A DNA stretch of 44,212 nucleotides from a virus: positions 1 to 44,212 of the IMG/VR virus record IMGVR_UViG_3300035698_008040; one strand, given 5' to 3'. Numbering within the stretch: position 1 is the first letter of the stretch; the number at the start of each line of letters is the position of its first letter. Below are positions 37,429 through 44,212 of the stretch, piece after piece. The position numbers were made by a program, and so were the translations under genes. The notes beneath the pieces are model-generated. The model ran no database searches and was not told where the DNA came from. It saw only the letters and a list, made by a program, of their open reading frames with translations.

Positions 37429-38594
37429 TGACAAAACAACAATTCAAAGTAAAAAAAACTCCAGACCTATTACTTAAGACAAGTAAAGCTGTGGAAAAGG
37501 ACGGAAAAAGAACTGTAGAGGGTTATGCTTCTACAACTAACTTAGACCGTGTTGAAGACATTGTTACAGTCGAAGCTTTAAAGATGGTAGCTAAAAAGAT
37601 TAAGCGTAAAGGTTACAATACTGTATTGTATAATCATAATCGCGATATCGCCATTGGTAAAGTGATTGAAGCAAGGGTTGATAAAAAAGGTTTATTTGTA
37701 AAGGTTCAAATATCTAAAGCAAAGAATGTTGAAGATATCTGGACAAAAATAAAAGAGGGAATTTTAAATTCTTTCTCAATTGGGTATTCACTTGGGGAAT
37801 ACGAATTAGATAAAGATAAAAATGGACGTATTCGTTCATGCCGTATTTTAAGCATGGATTTACATGAAATTTCTATCGTTACTGTTCCGTGTAACACAAG
37901 TTGTAATATAACGAATATAACTGGCAAATCTTTAACAAACAAAGCTAAAGGAGGCTTAAAGATGGCTAAAAGTAAAAAAGCATCATTGAAAGGAATTCTC
38001 AAAGAATTGCTTCCAAGCATCGTAAAAGACCTGATGAAAGAACAGGCTGATGGTGATGCAACTATGACAAAAGAAGCTATTGGTTCTGCTGTCAAAGAAG
38101 CGTTGGTCAGTATGGCTGGAGACGGCAAACTGAAAGTGAAGAAAGTGAAAAAGTCTGCGAAGAAATCTAAGAAAGTTGCTAAGATTCCTGCAACAGATGC
38201 TCCTCTGACCAAAGAAGCAATTGCTTTAATGGTTGCAGACGCTCTTAAAGCTGTAGTTAAAGCTCCAAAGGGTTCTGAAGAAGCACCTCTCACTAAAGAG
38301 GCAATTGCTGGTATCATCAAAGAAGCTATTACTGTTGCGAAAGCTGGAGTTGATTCAGATGGTCGTAAGGGTGCTGGCGAAGAAAATGACGAAGATGGCG
38401 ACGGCGACGACGACGAAGTTCCTAAAAAGGCTTTGAAAGGTGTTGACGACGACGACTCTTGTAAATTCGTTATCCATTGCTTTGAAGAACCTGATGGCGA
38501 TGCAATGAAAGCTTTGACTGAACCTGAACGCAAAACTGCGAACCATATTTTTATGGGTCTGATGCGAGCTGGCGGTCACTATAAAAGCAAATAA
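37428..38594 (+). CDS. HK97-type prohead protease fused to scaffold region
   Basis: 388 residues. The S78-type protease covers about 1-165: RTVEGYASTTNLDRVEDIV, catalytic His70 in YNHNRD, Ser in NSFSIGY (114-120), and HEISIVTVPCN (146-156). It matures capsid proteins after assembly. Residues 179-388 are Lys/Glu/Ala-rich with three APLTKEAI-type repeats (about 215-310) and an acidic stretch, as in scaffolding proteins. An internal start (37962) could make the scaffold alone. Confidence 0.92.
   Translation: MTKQQFKVKKTPDLLLKTSKAVEKDGKRTVEGYASTTNLDRVEDIVTVEALKMVAKKIKRKGYNTVLYNHNRDIAIGKVIEARVDKKGLFVKVQISKAKNVEDIWTKIKEGILNSFSIGYSLGEYELDKDKNGRIRSCRILSMDLHEISIVTVPCNTSCNITNITGKSLTNKAKGGLKMAKSKKASLKGILKELLPSIVKDLMKEQADGDATMTKEAIGSAVKEALVSMAGDGKLKVKKVKKSAKKSKKVAKIPATDAPLTKEAIALMVADALKAVVKAPKGSEEAPLTKEAIAGIIKEAITVAKAGVDSDGRKGAGEENDEDGDGDDDEVPKKALKGVDDDDSCKFVIHCFEEPDGDAMKALTEPERKTANHIFMGLMRAGGHYKSK
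37962..38594 (+). CDS. nested scaffold protein from an internal start
   Basis: In-frame ATG at 37962 (Met179 of the protease) preceded by AAAGGAGG (37947-37954) with a 7-base spacer, far better than any other ribosome binding site inside the gene. The 210-residue product begins MAKSKKASLK and contains TKEAIGSAVKEAL, LTKEAIALMVADAL and LTKEAIAGIIKEAI repeats, an acidic part, and a short C-terminal helix. The layout parallels lambda C/Nu3. It would act as scaffold during head assembly and be cleaved by the protease. Confidence 0.65.
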   Translation: MAKSKKASLKGILKELLPSIVKDLMKEQADGDATMTKEAIGSAVKEALVSMAGDGKLKVKKVKKSAKKSKKVAKIPATDAPLTKEAIALMVADALKAVVKAPKGSEEAPLTKEAIAGIIKEAITVAKAGVDSDGRKGAGEENDEDGDGDDDEVPKKALKGVDDDDSCKFVIHCFEEPDGDAMKALTEPERKTANHIFMGLMRAGGHYKSK

Positions 38595-38660
38595 TTGTTA
38601 TCGTTCGTAAAGAAAGATATTAATCAATAACATACAATAAACAAAATAAGGAAAAATGTT

Positions 38661-39665
38661 ATGAATCAGGAATTAATCACAAAAGCACTTTCAGTTGCTT
38701 CAGGTGGAAACCTTACTGGTTATCTTCCAGACCCTGTCGTTCGCGAAGTACTCGGTTACATTCGCGATGTCAACGTAATGCGTAATCTTTTGAAGAATGC
38801 GTTTACAATGAAAAGTCGTACTCGTACCAAACCTGTTAAATTGGGTGGTACTTCTGCTTACCATATTCCAGACGGAACTACTGCGGTTATGTCACAGTAT
38901 GACACTGGAACAGTTACTTGGGAAGCCAAGAAACTGATGGTTTATACTCCAATCGACGAAGAAGCCAATGAAGATGTTCCACACAATATGGAATCTGAAA
39001 TCTTGATGGACTTCGGCGAAGCTCTTGGTGAAGCTGAAGAATCTGCCTTTGTTGGTGGTGACCCGACTCATCTCGCTACTGCTCCGACTCCATCTGTCGC
39101 TACAGTTGATAACTGGTTCAAGTTTGACCCACGTTTGATTTGTGAAGGATTGTTTGGTGTTGCAATCAGTACCGATGCTTCAACTTCTGTCGATGCAGGT
39201 GATGCGCTGTTTAATCTGAATAATGTAAATAAAGCTATTTACAATCTCGGTAAATTCGGTCGCTCACGTCGTCGTCTTGTTGGATTGCTTCCATCTGTTC
39301 AAGCTATGTTTGTTCGTCAAGATAGCCATTTCAAAGATGCAAGCGTTTCCGGGCAAGCGTTAGCTTCTTTCATCACTGGAAATCCAAGTGGAAGTCCAGC
39401 GGAAGCACGTGGAATTGTTGGTGTCATTTATGGCATACCTTTCTACGAAGTACCATCTGCTCCAGATGACGTTGTTGCAATCTTCGACAAATCCAGTCCT
39501 GAAATTGGTGACCGTCGTAGAATTAAACTGCGTTCTAAAGAAGTTATTGAAGCAGACCAAGTTAAATATGTTGGAAGTGAACGTGTTGCCTTTAACTACA
39601 ATCGCAGAGATGCGCTCGTGGCTATTGAAAACCTCGCTATCACTGAAGATAGTTCTTCTTCTTAA
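38661..39665 (+). CDS. major capsid protein, HK97-fold type
   Basis: 334 residues, the shell protein of the head. LPDPVVREVLGYIRDVNVMR (N-arm and spine helix region), YHIPDGTTAVMSQYDTGTVT (E-loop region), WEAKKLMVYTPIDEEANED, and a C-terminal AFNYNRRDALVAIENLAI match the HK97-like fold. Position after protease and scaffold, AAGGAA before the ATG, and richer codons than most neighbours support abundance. A strong terminator follows. Confidence 0.88.
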   Translation: MNQELITKALSVASGGNLTGYLPDPVVREVLGYIRDVNVMRNLLKNAFTMKSRTRTKPVKLGGTSAYHIPDGTTAVMSQYDTGTVTWEAKKLMVYTPIDEEANEDVPHNMESEILMDFGEALGEAEESAFVGGDPTHLATAPTPSVATVDNWFKFDPRLICEGLFGVAISTDASTSVDAGDALFNLNNVNKAIYNLGKFGRSRRRLVGLLPSVQAMFVRQDSHFKDASVSGQALASFITGNPSGSPAEARGIVGVIYGIPFYEVPSAPDDVVAIFDKSSPEIGDRRRIKLRSKEVIEADQVKYVGSERVAFNYNRRDALVAIENLAITEDSSSS

Positions 39666-39691
39666 GAACATTAAGTTGTTTGAATGCACTG

Positions 39692-39728
39692 AACAGCGTT
39701 ATGAATTTTCATAACGCTGTTTTTTTTT
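39692..39728 (+). terminator. strong intrinsic terminator after the capsid gene
   Basis: AACAGCGTTATGAA and TTCATAACGCTGTT form a 14-bp stem directly followed by eight T. Confidence 0.95.
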
Positions 39729-39753
39729 CATATACAGACAATGGAGCTTTACA

Positions 39754-40689
39754 ATGAAGATACTTATAATTGGTGGTGCTGGTTTTATTGGTGGTGTCCT
39801 AACATCTCAACTGATGACACAAAGGCATGAATGCGACGTGGTGGATGTCGGTTTGTTTGGGATAGATGAAGATTATAAAGATTTTAATGTTGTCAAAGAA
39901 AATTACACACAACATAATCTTGATATGTATGATTGTGTTGTGTGGGCTTGTGACTGTGATACTAAAAAGTTCTTTGATTCTGCTGGACAAGTATTTGAAT
40001 ATGCTAAAAGTTATTCGCAATTAAACCTTGATACTTTTGCGTTAGTTGCAGAAAATTCAAAAAGAATGATTAGTCTTATGACAGATGAAAATTTTATTGA
40101 AGACGGTAATTATAAAAACTTTTTGATGAATAAGAAAAAGGTGGCTGGTAAACTTGGTGTAGAATTAGTGTATGTTAATGAAGTGTTTGGGACGTCTCCT
40201 AGAATGCGTTTTGACACTTTGGTTAATGGTATGGTGTTAAATGCCATACTTTACAGTATGATGTACGTTGAGAGTCCTTTAAATGTAGTGCCAGCTATAG
40301 CCATAAATGCCCTTGTGGATGTTTTAGTGTTAAAAATAGAATCTGGAGACGACGACGATATAAAACCGTACTCTTTTATTTTAAATGAAGCTGGTTACGC
40401 TTCATTAGTAAAAGCAAAGTTTTCTAAGAAAATACCAGTATTTAAAAATATACAGATATTGTTTTCAGAAGAGGAACAAAATAGTACAAGATTTAATGAT
40501 AAAATGCGCTACGCAATGGAAAATTATACCGGAACAGGTTCAGAAGAAGTTGATTTTTTGAACTTTGTACAAAACATAACTGCAAGCTTAAACGCTGGAC
40601 TTATGGTAATGAAAGATAGTTATAATAACGAAAAGATTTATACAGAATTTGTCGAGTATGTAAACACATATAAATTAATGTCAAGGTGA
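39754..40689 (+). CDS. NAD-dependent epimerase/dehydratase-like protein, catalytic Tyr replaced
   Basis: 311 residues of the extended SDR type. Nucleotide-binding GGAGFIGG (7-14) at a Rossmann start; SPRMRFDTLVNGMVLNAIL (148-166) is the substrate-side motif of sugar epimerases. The catalytic YxxxK is not seen; at its place is FLMNK (123-127), Phe instead of Tyr with Lys kept. So it probably binds NAD and perhaps a nucleotide sugar but may not oxidise it normally. It lies between capsid and tail-like genes; a glycosylation or structural role is possible. Confidence 0.75.
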   Translation: MKILIIGGAGFIGGVLTSQLMTQRHECDVVDVGLFGIDEDYKDFNVVKENYTQHNLDMYDCVVWACDCDTKKFFDSAGQVFEYAKSYSQLNLDTFALVAENSKRMISLMTDENFIEDGNYKNFLMNKKKVAGKLGVELVYVNEVFGTSPRMRFDTLVNGMVLNAILYSMMYVESPLNVVPAIAINALVDVLVLKIESGDDDDIKPYSFILNEAGYASLVKAKFSKKIPVFKNIQILFSEEEQNSTRFNDKMRYAMENYTGTGSEEVDFLNFVQNITASLNAGLMVMKDSYNNEKIYTEFVEYVNTYKLMSR

Positions 40690-40693
40690 TTAA

Positions 40694-42232
40694 ATGAGAA
40701 GTCTACTTGGGAAAGGTATTCCAGGCGGTGCTGGAAGTCAGACAATGTACTTAAATTCCAATATACCAACCAATCCAAGTAATGTAGCTATACATTTAAA
40801 ACTTGAGCTACATCTCTCTGCAGATTATTCTGACGACCCAATACCGGAATCCTTTAATACTTCCACTTCACAAACAAATGTTGAAATATTTGCGGGAGAT
40901 GTTTTAGGTTGGATTCCATTTCCAGCAGGTGGAGCACCGCCAGCATATTATGGAAATAAAGTAAGATTTGCGTTACAAAGCGTTGTCATAGGAACATTAT
41001 ATTATAGTAGGATAAGAACTTTATATCTCGAAGAGCCGTCTTCTTCCAGTTCGTCTGTTGAGCCGTCTTCTTCCAGTTCGTCTGTTGAGCCAAGTTCTAG
41101 TAGTTCGTCTGTTGAGCCAAGTTCTAGTAGTTCGTCTGTTGAAGAATCGTCGTCTAGTTCAAGTACTGGTGGTGAAGATTGGTCTACACTTTCAGGTTGG
41201 TATGAGGGAACTTACCCAAATAACAGCTTACTTATCCCAATGATGAGTGCTGTTGCTGTTAATAAATTAACTGGTGGTAGTGGTGTTGACAGTAAAGCTT
41301 ATCACAGGCATGGTAATATCGTAAGAGAATTGGGAAATGAATCAGCTGGAGTTTCTCTTGATTATGATATTATGGAAGCCACTGTATATAAAACGGTTGC
41401 AACGGGAGCAATAACCGGCTGGACATTTACTAACTATCCTAGCGGTTTTCCATTCAAGTTACATGTTACTGGAAACTTTGCGGTTGCTTATGGTACGGAT
41501 GGAACTGGCTCAACCGCAACTCAAGATGGTTTAAAAGTATTTGATGTAGAATACGATGGTACAAATTATCAAATGGTGTGGATAAATAATACCAGTGTCG
41601 CAAGTAGTGAAGAACCATCTTCAAGTGGTAGTGTTTCATCTTCAAGTTCTCCATCTTCAAGTTCTGGCTCGACTCCAAGTTCAAGTAGTGGGAGTGAAAC
41701 ACCTTTAAGCAGTAGTTCGGTTTTATTGGCATCAATAAGCGCAACTGCTTATGATTTACCAGCTTCCACAATAACAAATCCATTTAGTTATGCGGTAAAT
41801 TCTGCTGATATATTGCCTGATTATGATAATTATGCAAATAAGGTTTTGATGTTGAATGCGCCAGCTACATCAGCCGACGTAGAAACTTTACAGTATAACG
41901 ATTATTCTGTACCTGATGTTGATAATCTTAAATTTAAAGTAATACTTCACCCTGAAACAGGAAACAATTGGAATAGTGAAACTTTTGTTATTGGTTCTGA
42001 ATATAAGAAGATGACTCATAATACTGCATGGTCAAGCGTGGTTGATAAAACGCTGGGAACTATAACTGCTCCTAGTTCTGGAAACAATCCGTTAGTAGTG
42101 TGGTTTACTATCTCCTTAACTACTCTCGGTTTTACTGCTGGTGATGAAATACAACAAACTTTCTTTATTAAGGAAACTGGTACTTGGGCTAATGATGCAG
42201 GTCTTGAACGTACTGAAATATGGAGTGACTAA
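40694..42232 (+). CDS. structural protein with serine-rich linkers
   Basis: 512 residues. Beta-rich N-terminal domain (about 1-112), Ser-rich linker 1 (about 113-157, tandem EPSSSSSSV), a second domain (about 158-300), linker 2 (about 305-345, SSSSGS/PSSSS type), and a C-terminal domain (about 346-512). Such multi-domain display with flexible linkers fits a head- or tail-surface protein that binds the host or gut polysaccharide. No domain recognised. Overlaps neither neighbour; 4 bases after the epimerase-like gene. Confidence 0.65.
   Translation: MRSLLGKGIPGGAGSQTMYLNSNIPTNPSNVAIHLKLELHLSADYSDDPIPESFNTSTSQTNVEIFAGDVLGWIPFPAGGAPPAYYGNKVRFALQSVVIGTLYYSRIRTLYLEEPSSSSSSVEPSSSSSSVEPSSSSSSVEPSSSSSSVEESSSSSSTGGEDWSTLSGWYEGTYPNNSLLIPMMSAVAVNKLTGGSGVDSKAYHRHGNIVRELGNESAGVSLDYDIMEATVYKTVATGAITGWTFTNYPSGFPFKLHVTGNFAVAYGTDGTGSTATQDGLKVFDVEYDGTNYQMVWINNTSVASSEEPSSSGSVSSSSSPSSSSGSTPSSSSGSETPLSSSSVLLASISATAYDLPASTITNPFSYAVNSADILPDYDNYANKVLMLNAPATSADVETLQYNDYSVPDVDNLKFKVILHPETGNNWNSETFVIGSEYKKMTHNTAWSSVVDKTLGTITAPSSGNNPLVVWFTISLTTLGFTAGDEIQQTFFIKETGTWANDAGLERTEIWSD
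41033..41140 (+). repeat. 27-bp tandem repeat, four copies
   Basis: Four copies of a 9-codon unit (EPSSSSSSV) at 41033, 41060, 41087 and 41114. Copies 1 and 2 share one set of Ser codons and copies 3 and 4 another (TCT/TCC versus AGT), so the array grew in two steps. Replication slippage could change its length. Confidence 0.9.
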
Positions 42233-42235
42233 TAT

Positions 42236-42898
42236 ATGATACGTAGAAAACCTAATCATTTTCCAATAAATATGAAAGGTCTTGTCGCCTGGTGGTGTTA
42301 CCGCAATACCGGCTCTGTTTCCGCACTCGGTACATGGAAAGATTACAGCGGTAATAACACCGCTTTAACACTTGAAGCTGATGGGGTTGTAGGCAATCAA
42401 GGGCTTAACCTTGACGGCACAGGGGACAGGGCTTCTATTGCCGCACCATCTTCAATTACTTCCATGACTAGAATAACTGTAGCGGCTTGGGTTAAATTGA
42501 ATGATATTGTTAATTATCAAGGCATTGTTACTTGTTATACAAGCTCAAACGTCCAGTTTTCATTGCAATTTAATAATGCCCCACAATGGCGTTTTCGAGT
42601 AGGAAACGGGACAGCAAACAGGATTGGTTATAGCACTGCAATTCCGGCAGTAGGTGAATGGGTGCATGTTGTTGGTACATACGACGGTAGCGATATCCGT
42701 ATATATATAAATGGAGTTGAGGGTCTTGGACAAGCACTTGCAGGAAATTTATCTTTATCCTCCGCGCCTCTTTACATAGGGCATTACAGCTCTGCCGGTG
42801 TCAATATGAATGGAATAATTGACGATGTAAAGATATACAACCGAGCCTTATCCCCCGGTGAAGTAATGCAAAACTATTTAAGAAACATGAGGTCATAA
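42236..42898 (+). CDS. LamG / concanavalin-A-like jellyroll protein
   Basis: 220 residues. Typical laminin-G-like features in order: GLVAWWCY, DYSGNN, LDGTGDRASI (about 63), ITVAAWVKL (about 82), WVHVVGTYDGSDIRIYINGV (about 142-161), LYIGHY and a terminal IIDDVKIYNRALSPGEV (about 194-210). Such domains bind carbohydrate; in a phage this suggests receptor or mucus binding on tail or head. The G+C and codons are richer than in neighbours, hinting at recent acquisition. Confidence 0.85.
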   Translation: MIRRKPNHFPINMKGLVAWWCYRNTGSVSALGTWKDYSGNNTALTLEADGVVGNQGLNLDGTGDRASIAAPSSITSMTRITVAAWVKLNDIVNYQGIVTCYTSSNVQFSLQFNNAPQWRFRVGNGTANRIGYSTAIPAVGEWVHVVGTYDGSDIRIYINGVEGLGQALAGNLSLSSAPLYIGHYSSAGVNMNGIIDDVKIYNRALSPGEVMQNYLRNMRS

Positions 42899-42899
42899 A

Positions 42900-43037
42900 A
42901 TGGAAAAAGTAAAATATTATCAGATAGCGTTTAAGGGCGTTGGAGTTGAGCAAATATACAAAAAACTTGTTTCGCCGACTAGAACGCAAATTGACGAGTT
43001 AAAATATACAGCCGAGAACTACCTTTATATAAAATAA
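42900..43037 (+). CDS. 45-residue small protein
   Basis: MEKVKYYQIAFKGVGVEQIY, then KKLVSPTRTQIDELKYTAEN and a short end. No family. The ATG is 2 bases after the LamG gene, with GAGG before it. The uninterrupted frame and operon spacing are the support. Confidence 0.5.
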   Translation: MEKVKYYQIAFKGVGVEQIYKKLVSPTRTQIDELKYTAENYLYIK

Positions 43038-43068
43038 TAAAGAACATTAGTTAAAAGAGAGGTTAGTT

Positions 43069-43527
43069 ATGGTTAAAGCAATGAAATACTATTTGGGATT
43101 TAAGAATGGTAAGTTTAGTAGATTTATATCTATAAGTATCACTACAGTCAATCAGATGATAGCTAATGGTTATACTATGTTTGGTTATGATACTGAAAGT
43201 AGTATACCAATAAATCCTATTATTGATGGCAGTGAAGTCAGAGAAATGACACAAGCAGAAATAGGCGCAGTTCTTGTAACAAATGCTTTGGCTGTTAATA
43301 GTTTCAATTTCCGGGATATATTAGATGCTTGCAATTTCCTTGAAACAACTATAGGGTTAAGAACTAAGTTAAATGTAATCCTTGCCAATAGTGAGTTTCA
43401 ATTACATTTAATAGGTGCTGGTGGTACTGTTATTTTAAATGACGATATAACGATAGAAGCTTTATCTGTCGCAGGGTTTACGGAAGCAGATAAAGACGCT
43501 ATTAAGTTAAAAATAAAGGGGTTATGA
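43069..43527 (+). CDS. hypothetical structural-region protein
   Basis: 152 residues. An N-terminal beta-rich part (KYYLGFKNGKFSRFISISIT), then a helical part (LDACNFLETTIGLRTKLNVI) and a terminal helix-turn (LSVAGFTEADKDAIKLKIKG). AGAGAGG precedes the ATG. Not recognised. Confidence 0.55.
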   Translation: MVKAMKYYLGFKNGKFSRFISISITTVNQMIANGYTMFGYDTESSIPINPIIDGSEVREMTQAEIGAVLVTNALAVNSFNFRDILDACNFLETTIGLRTKLNVILANSEFQLHLIGAGGTVILNDDITIEALSVAGFTEADKDAIKLKIKGL

Positions 43528-43528
43528 T

Positions 43529-44053
43529 ATGAAAAAGATTTTAACAGTAATATTTTTAATGACTACAATAATTGTCAATGCTTGCTGGTTTACGTCAGAT
43601 GATTGGAAATCTGTTTATTTTACTAGAATAAATGATACAGACTGTACACCAATCTTTGGGGTATATCCTAGTTACACTATGGATAATGAAGTTGGTGGGC
43701 AAGTTTTTCCATTGACCGTATATGTGCATATAATTCCTAGCGTAACAAATGGTCTTCCTATTAAAGAAGTTTTGTTGCAGTGGAAATTTACAACAGGCAC
43801 TAGATGGAAAACTATTTGCACTTTAGCAGACTTTAGTTGGATTTTATCATACAATAGTGGTGTAGTTTTGTTTGGTAGAAAAGGTGTTAATCCAGCAGGA
43901 ATAAAGACAGGAGACAGTTTAGTTTTTCGATTACAAAGTGCTGACGATATATCCGTTAATGCACAAACGGATGTTGATACATCCGTTATAGGATTAAACG
44001 GTTGGGAAAAGTTGTGGCTTTTCTCGGCTACAGTAAAAGGAATAAGGAGATAA
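43529..44053 (+). CDS. exported protein, possible lipoprotein
   Basis: 174 residues. Signal peptide MKKILTVIFLMTTIIVNAC: basic start, hydrophobic core and a Cys at 19 preceded by VNA, close to a lipobox. The mature part is beta-rich (PLTVYVHIIPSV and KEVLLQWKFTTGTRWKTIC). Export in the late region may mean a lysis, envelope or superinfection role. AAAGGGG precedes the ATG. Confidence 0.6.
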   Translation: MKKILTVIFLMTTIIVNACWFTSDDWKSVYFTRINDTDCTPIFGVYPSYTMDNEVGGQVFPLTVYVHIIPSVTNGLPIKEVLLQWKFTTGTRWKTICTLADFSWILSYNSGVVLFGRKGVNPAGIKTGDSLVFRLQSADDISVNAQTDVDTSVIGLNGWEKLWLFSATVKGIRR

Positions 44054-44054
44054 T

Positions 44055-44212
44055 ATGAAATACTTAATACTAATTTTAATGATGTGTAGCTTAGGTTTAT
44101 TTGCGCAGGAAGATTTGCCGACACAAGCAGAACTTGATGCGATGGATGCAGAAAACGAAGTAGTGTTTGTTCTACCTACTATTGTGCTTGCTGAAATAGT
44201 CCACCCGACCAT
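44055..44212 (+). CDS. exported protein, 3'-truncated by the window
   Basis: At least 52 residues: a signal peptide MKYLILILMMCSLGLFAQED with probable cleavage after FA, then an acidic mature start. AAGGAGA lies upstream. It follows the previous gene by 1 base and continues past the end of the window. Confidence 0.55.
   Translation, partial: MKYLILILMMCSLGLFAQEDLPTQAELDAMDAENEVVFVLPTIVLAEIVHPT

Noticed and set aside
37706-38533. 275-codon minus-strand frame opposite the protease/scaffold gene
   Set aside because: Long only because the Lys/Glu/Ala-rich scaffold avoids stops on the other strand; the plus-strand gene has clear family motifs.
41033-41140. CRISPR-like array
   Set aside because: The 27-bp repeats are directly adjacent without spacers and code for the serine linker.
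41058-41243. Frame with LLPVRLLSQV repeats
   Set aside because: Shifted-frame reading of the serine tandem repeat.

Overview
The window is about 44 kb of an AT-rich (roughly one third G+C), almost gapless double-stranded DNA phage genome, or a prophage of the same type. Genes are short, tightly packed, often overlap by 1-20 bases and use AGGAG-like ribosome binding sites with ATG and occasional GTG or TTG starts. The head module (terminase, HK97-type portal, prohead protease with scaffold, major capsid protein) shows a tailed phage. No tRNA, integrase, DNA polymerase, lysis gene or CRISPR array was found. Strong sigma70-like promoters (TTGACA/TATATT, 16-17 bp spacer) argue against a Bacteroidetes host. 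Long serine-rich linkers in a structural protein recall proteins of Fibrobacter and Lentisphaerota, but that is only a weak hint about the host.

Layout. (1) About 1-13.8 kb, plus strand: some forty small genes, most unrecognised, many with Cys4-type zinc ribbons. Recognisable ones are DUF2958, a double TFIIB-like zinc ribbon, a HAD phosphatase and a tandem CDCG/SCGC zinc domain. (2) 13.8-15.1 kb: a 1.3-kb block with no convincing gene, full of small dyads and carrying copies of a repeated noncoding element. (3) 15.1-26.9 kb, plus strand: a long run of small genes ending with peptide deformylase, DUF4031, a MazG-like enzyme and dUTPase. (4) 27.0-31.1 kb, minus strand: a full-length NAD-dependent DNA ligase, a helical protein of the 5-hmdU-DNA-kinase / thymine-hypermodification class, and small genes. 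(5) 31.4-44.2 kb, plus strand: likely small terminase, large terminase with two inteins, portal, protease with nested scaffold, capsid, an unusual SDR/epimerase-like protein, a Ser-linker protein, a LamG-domain protein and secreted small proteins, running off the end of the window.

How the parts fit. Dedicated promoters drive the small-gene region. At least ten share a third element (consensus TTGAAC) placed exactly 6 bp upstream of the -35 box. It is also present at the two minus-strand promoters but not at the putative late promoter. dUTPase, the MazG-like protein and the helical protein together suggest thymine-base modification or nucleotide-pool control. Structural genes form their own late transcription unit, closed by a strong terminator after the capsid gene.

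Most noteworthy: a repeated noncoding element with GAGCTCC and GAATCCC boxes held 73-74 bases apart; a strand- and region-restricted GAGCTCCA word; inteins splitting both the ATPase and the nuclease active sites of the terminase; a deformylase lacking the second His of HExxH; and a pair of highly expressed-looking paralogous proteins, each with its own promoter and terminator.
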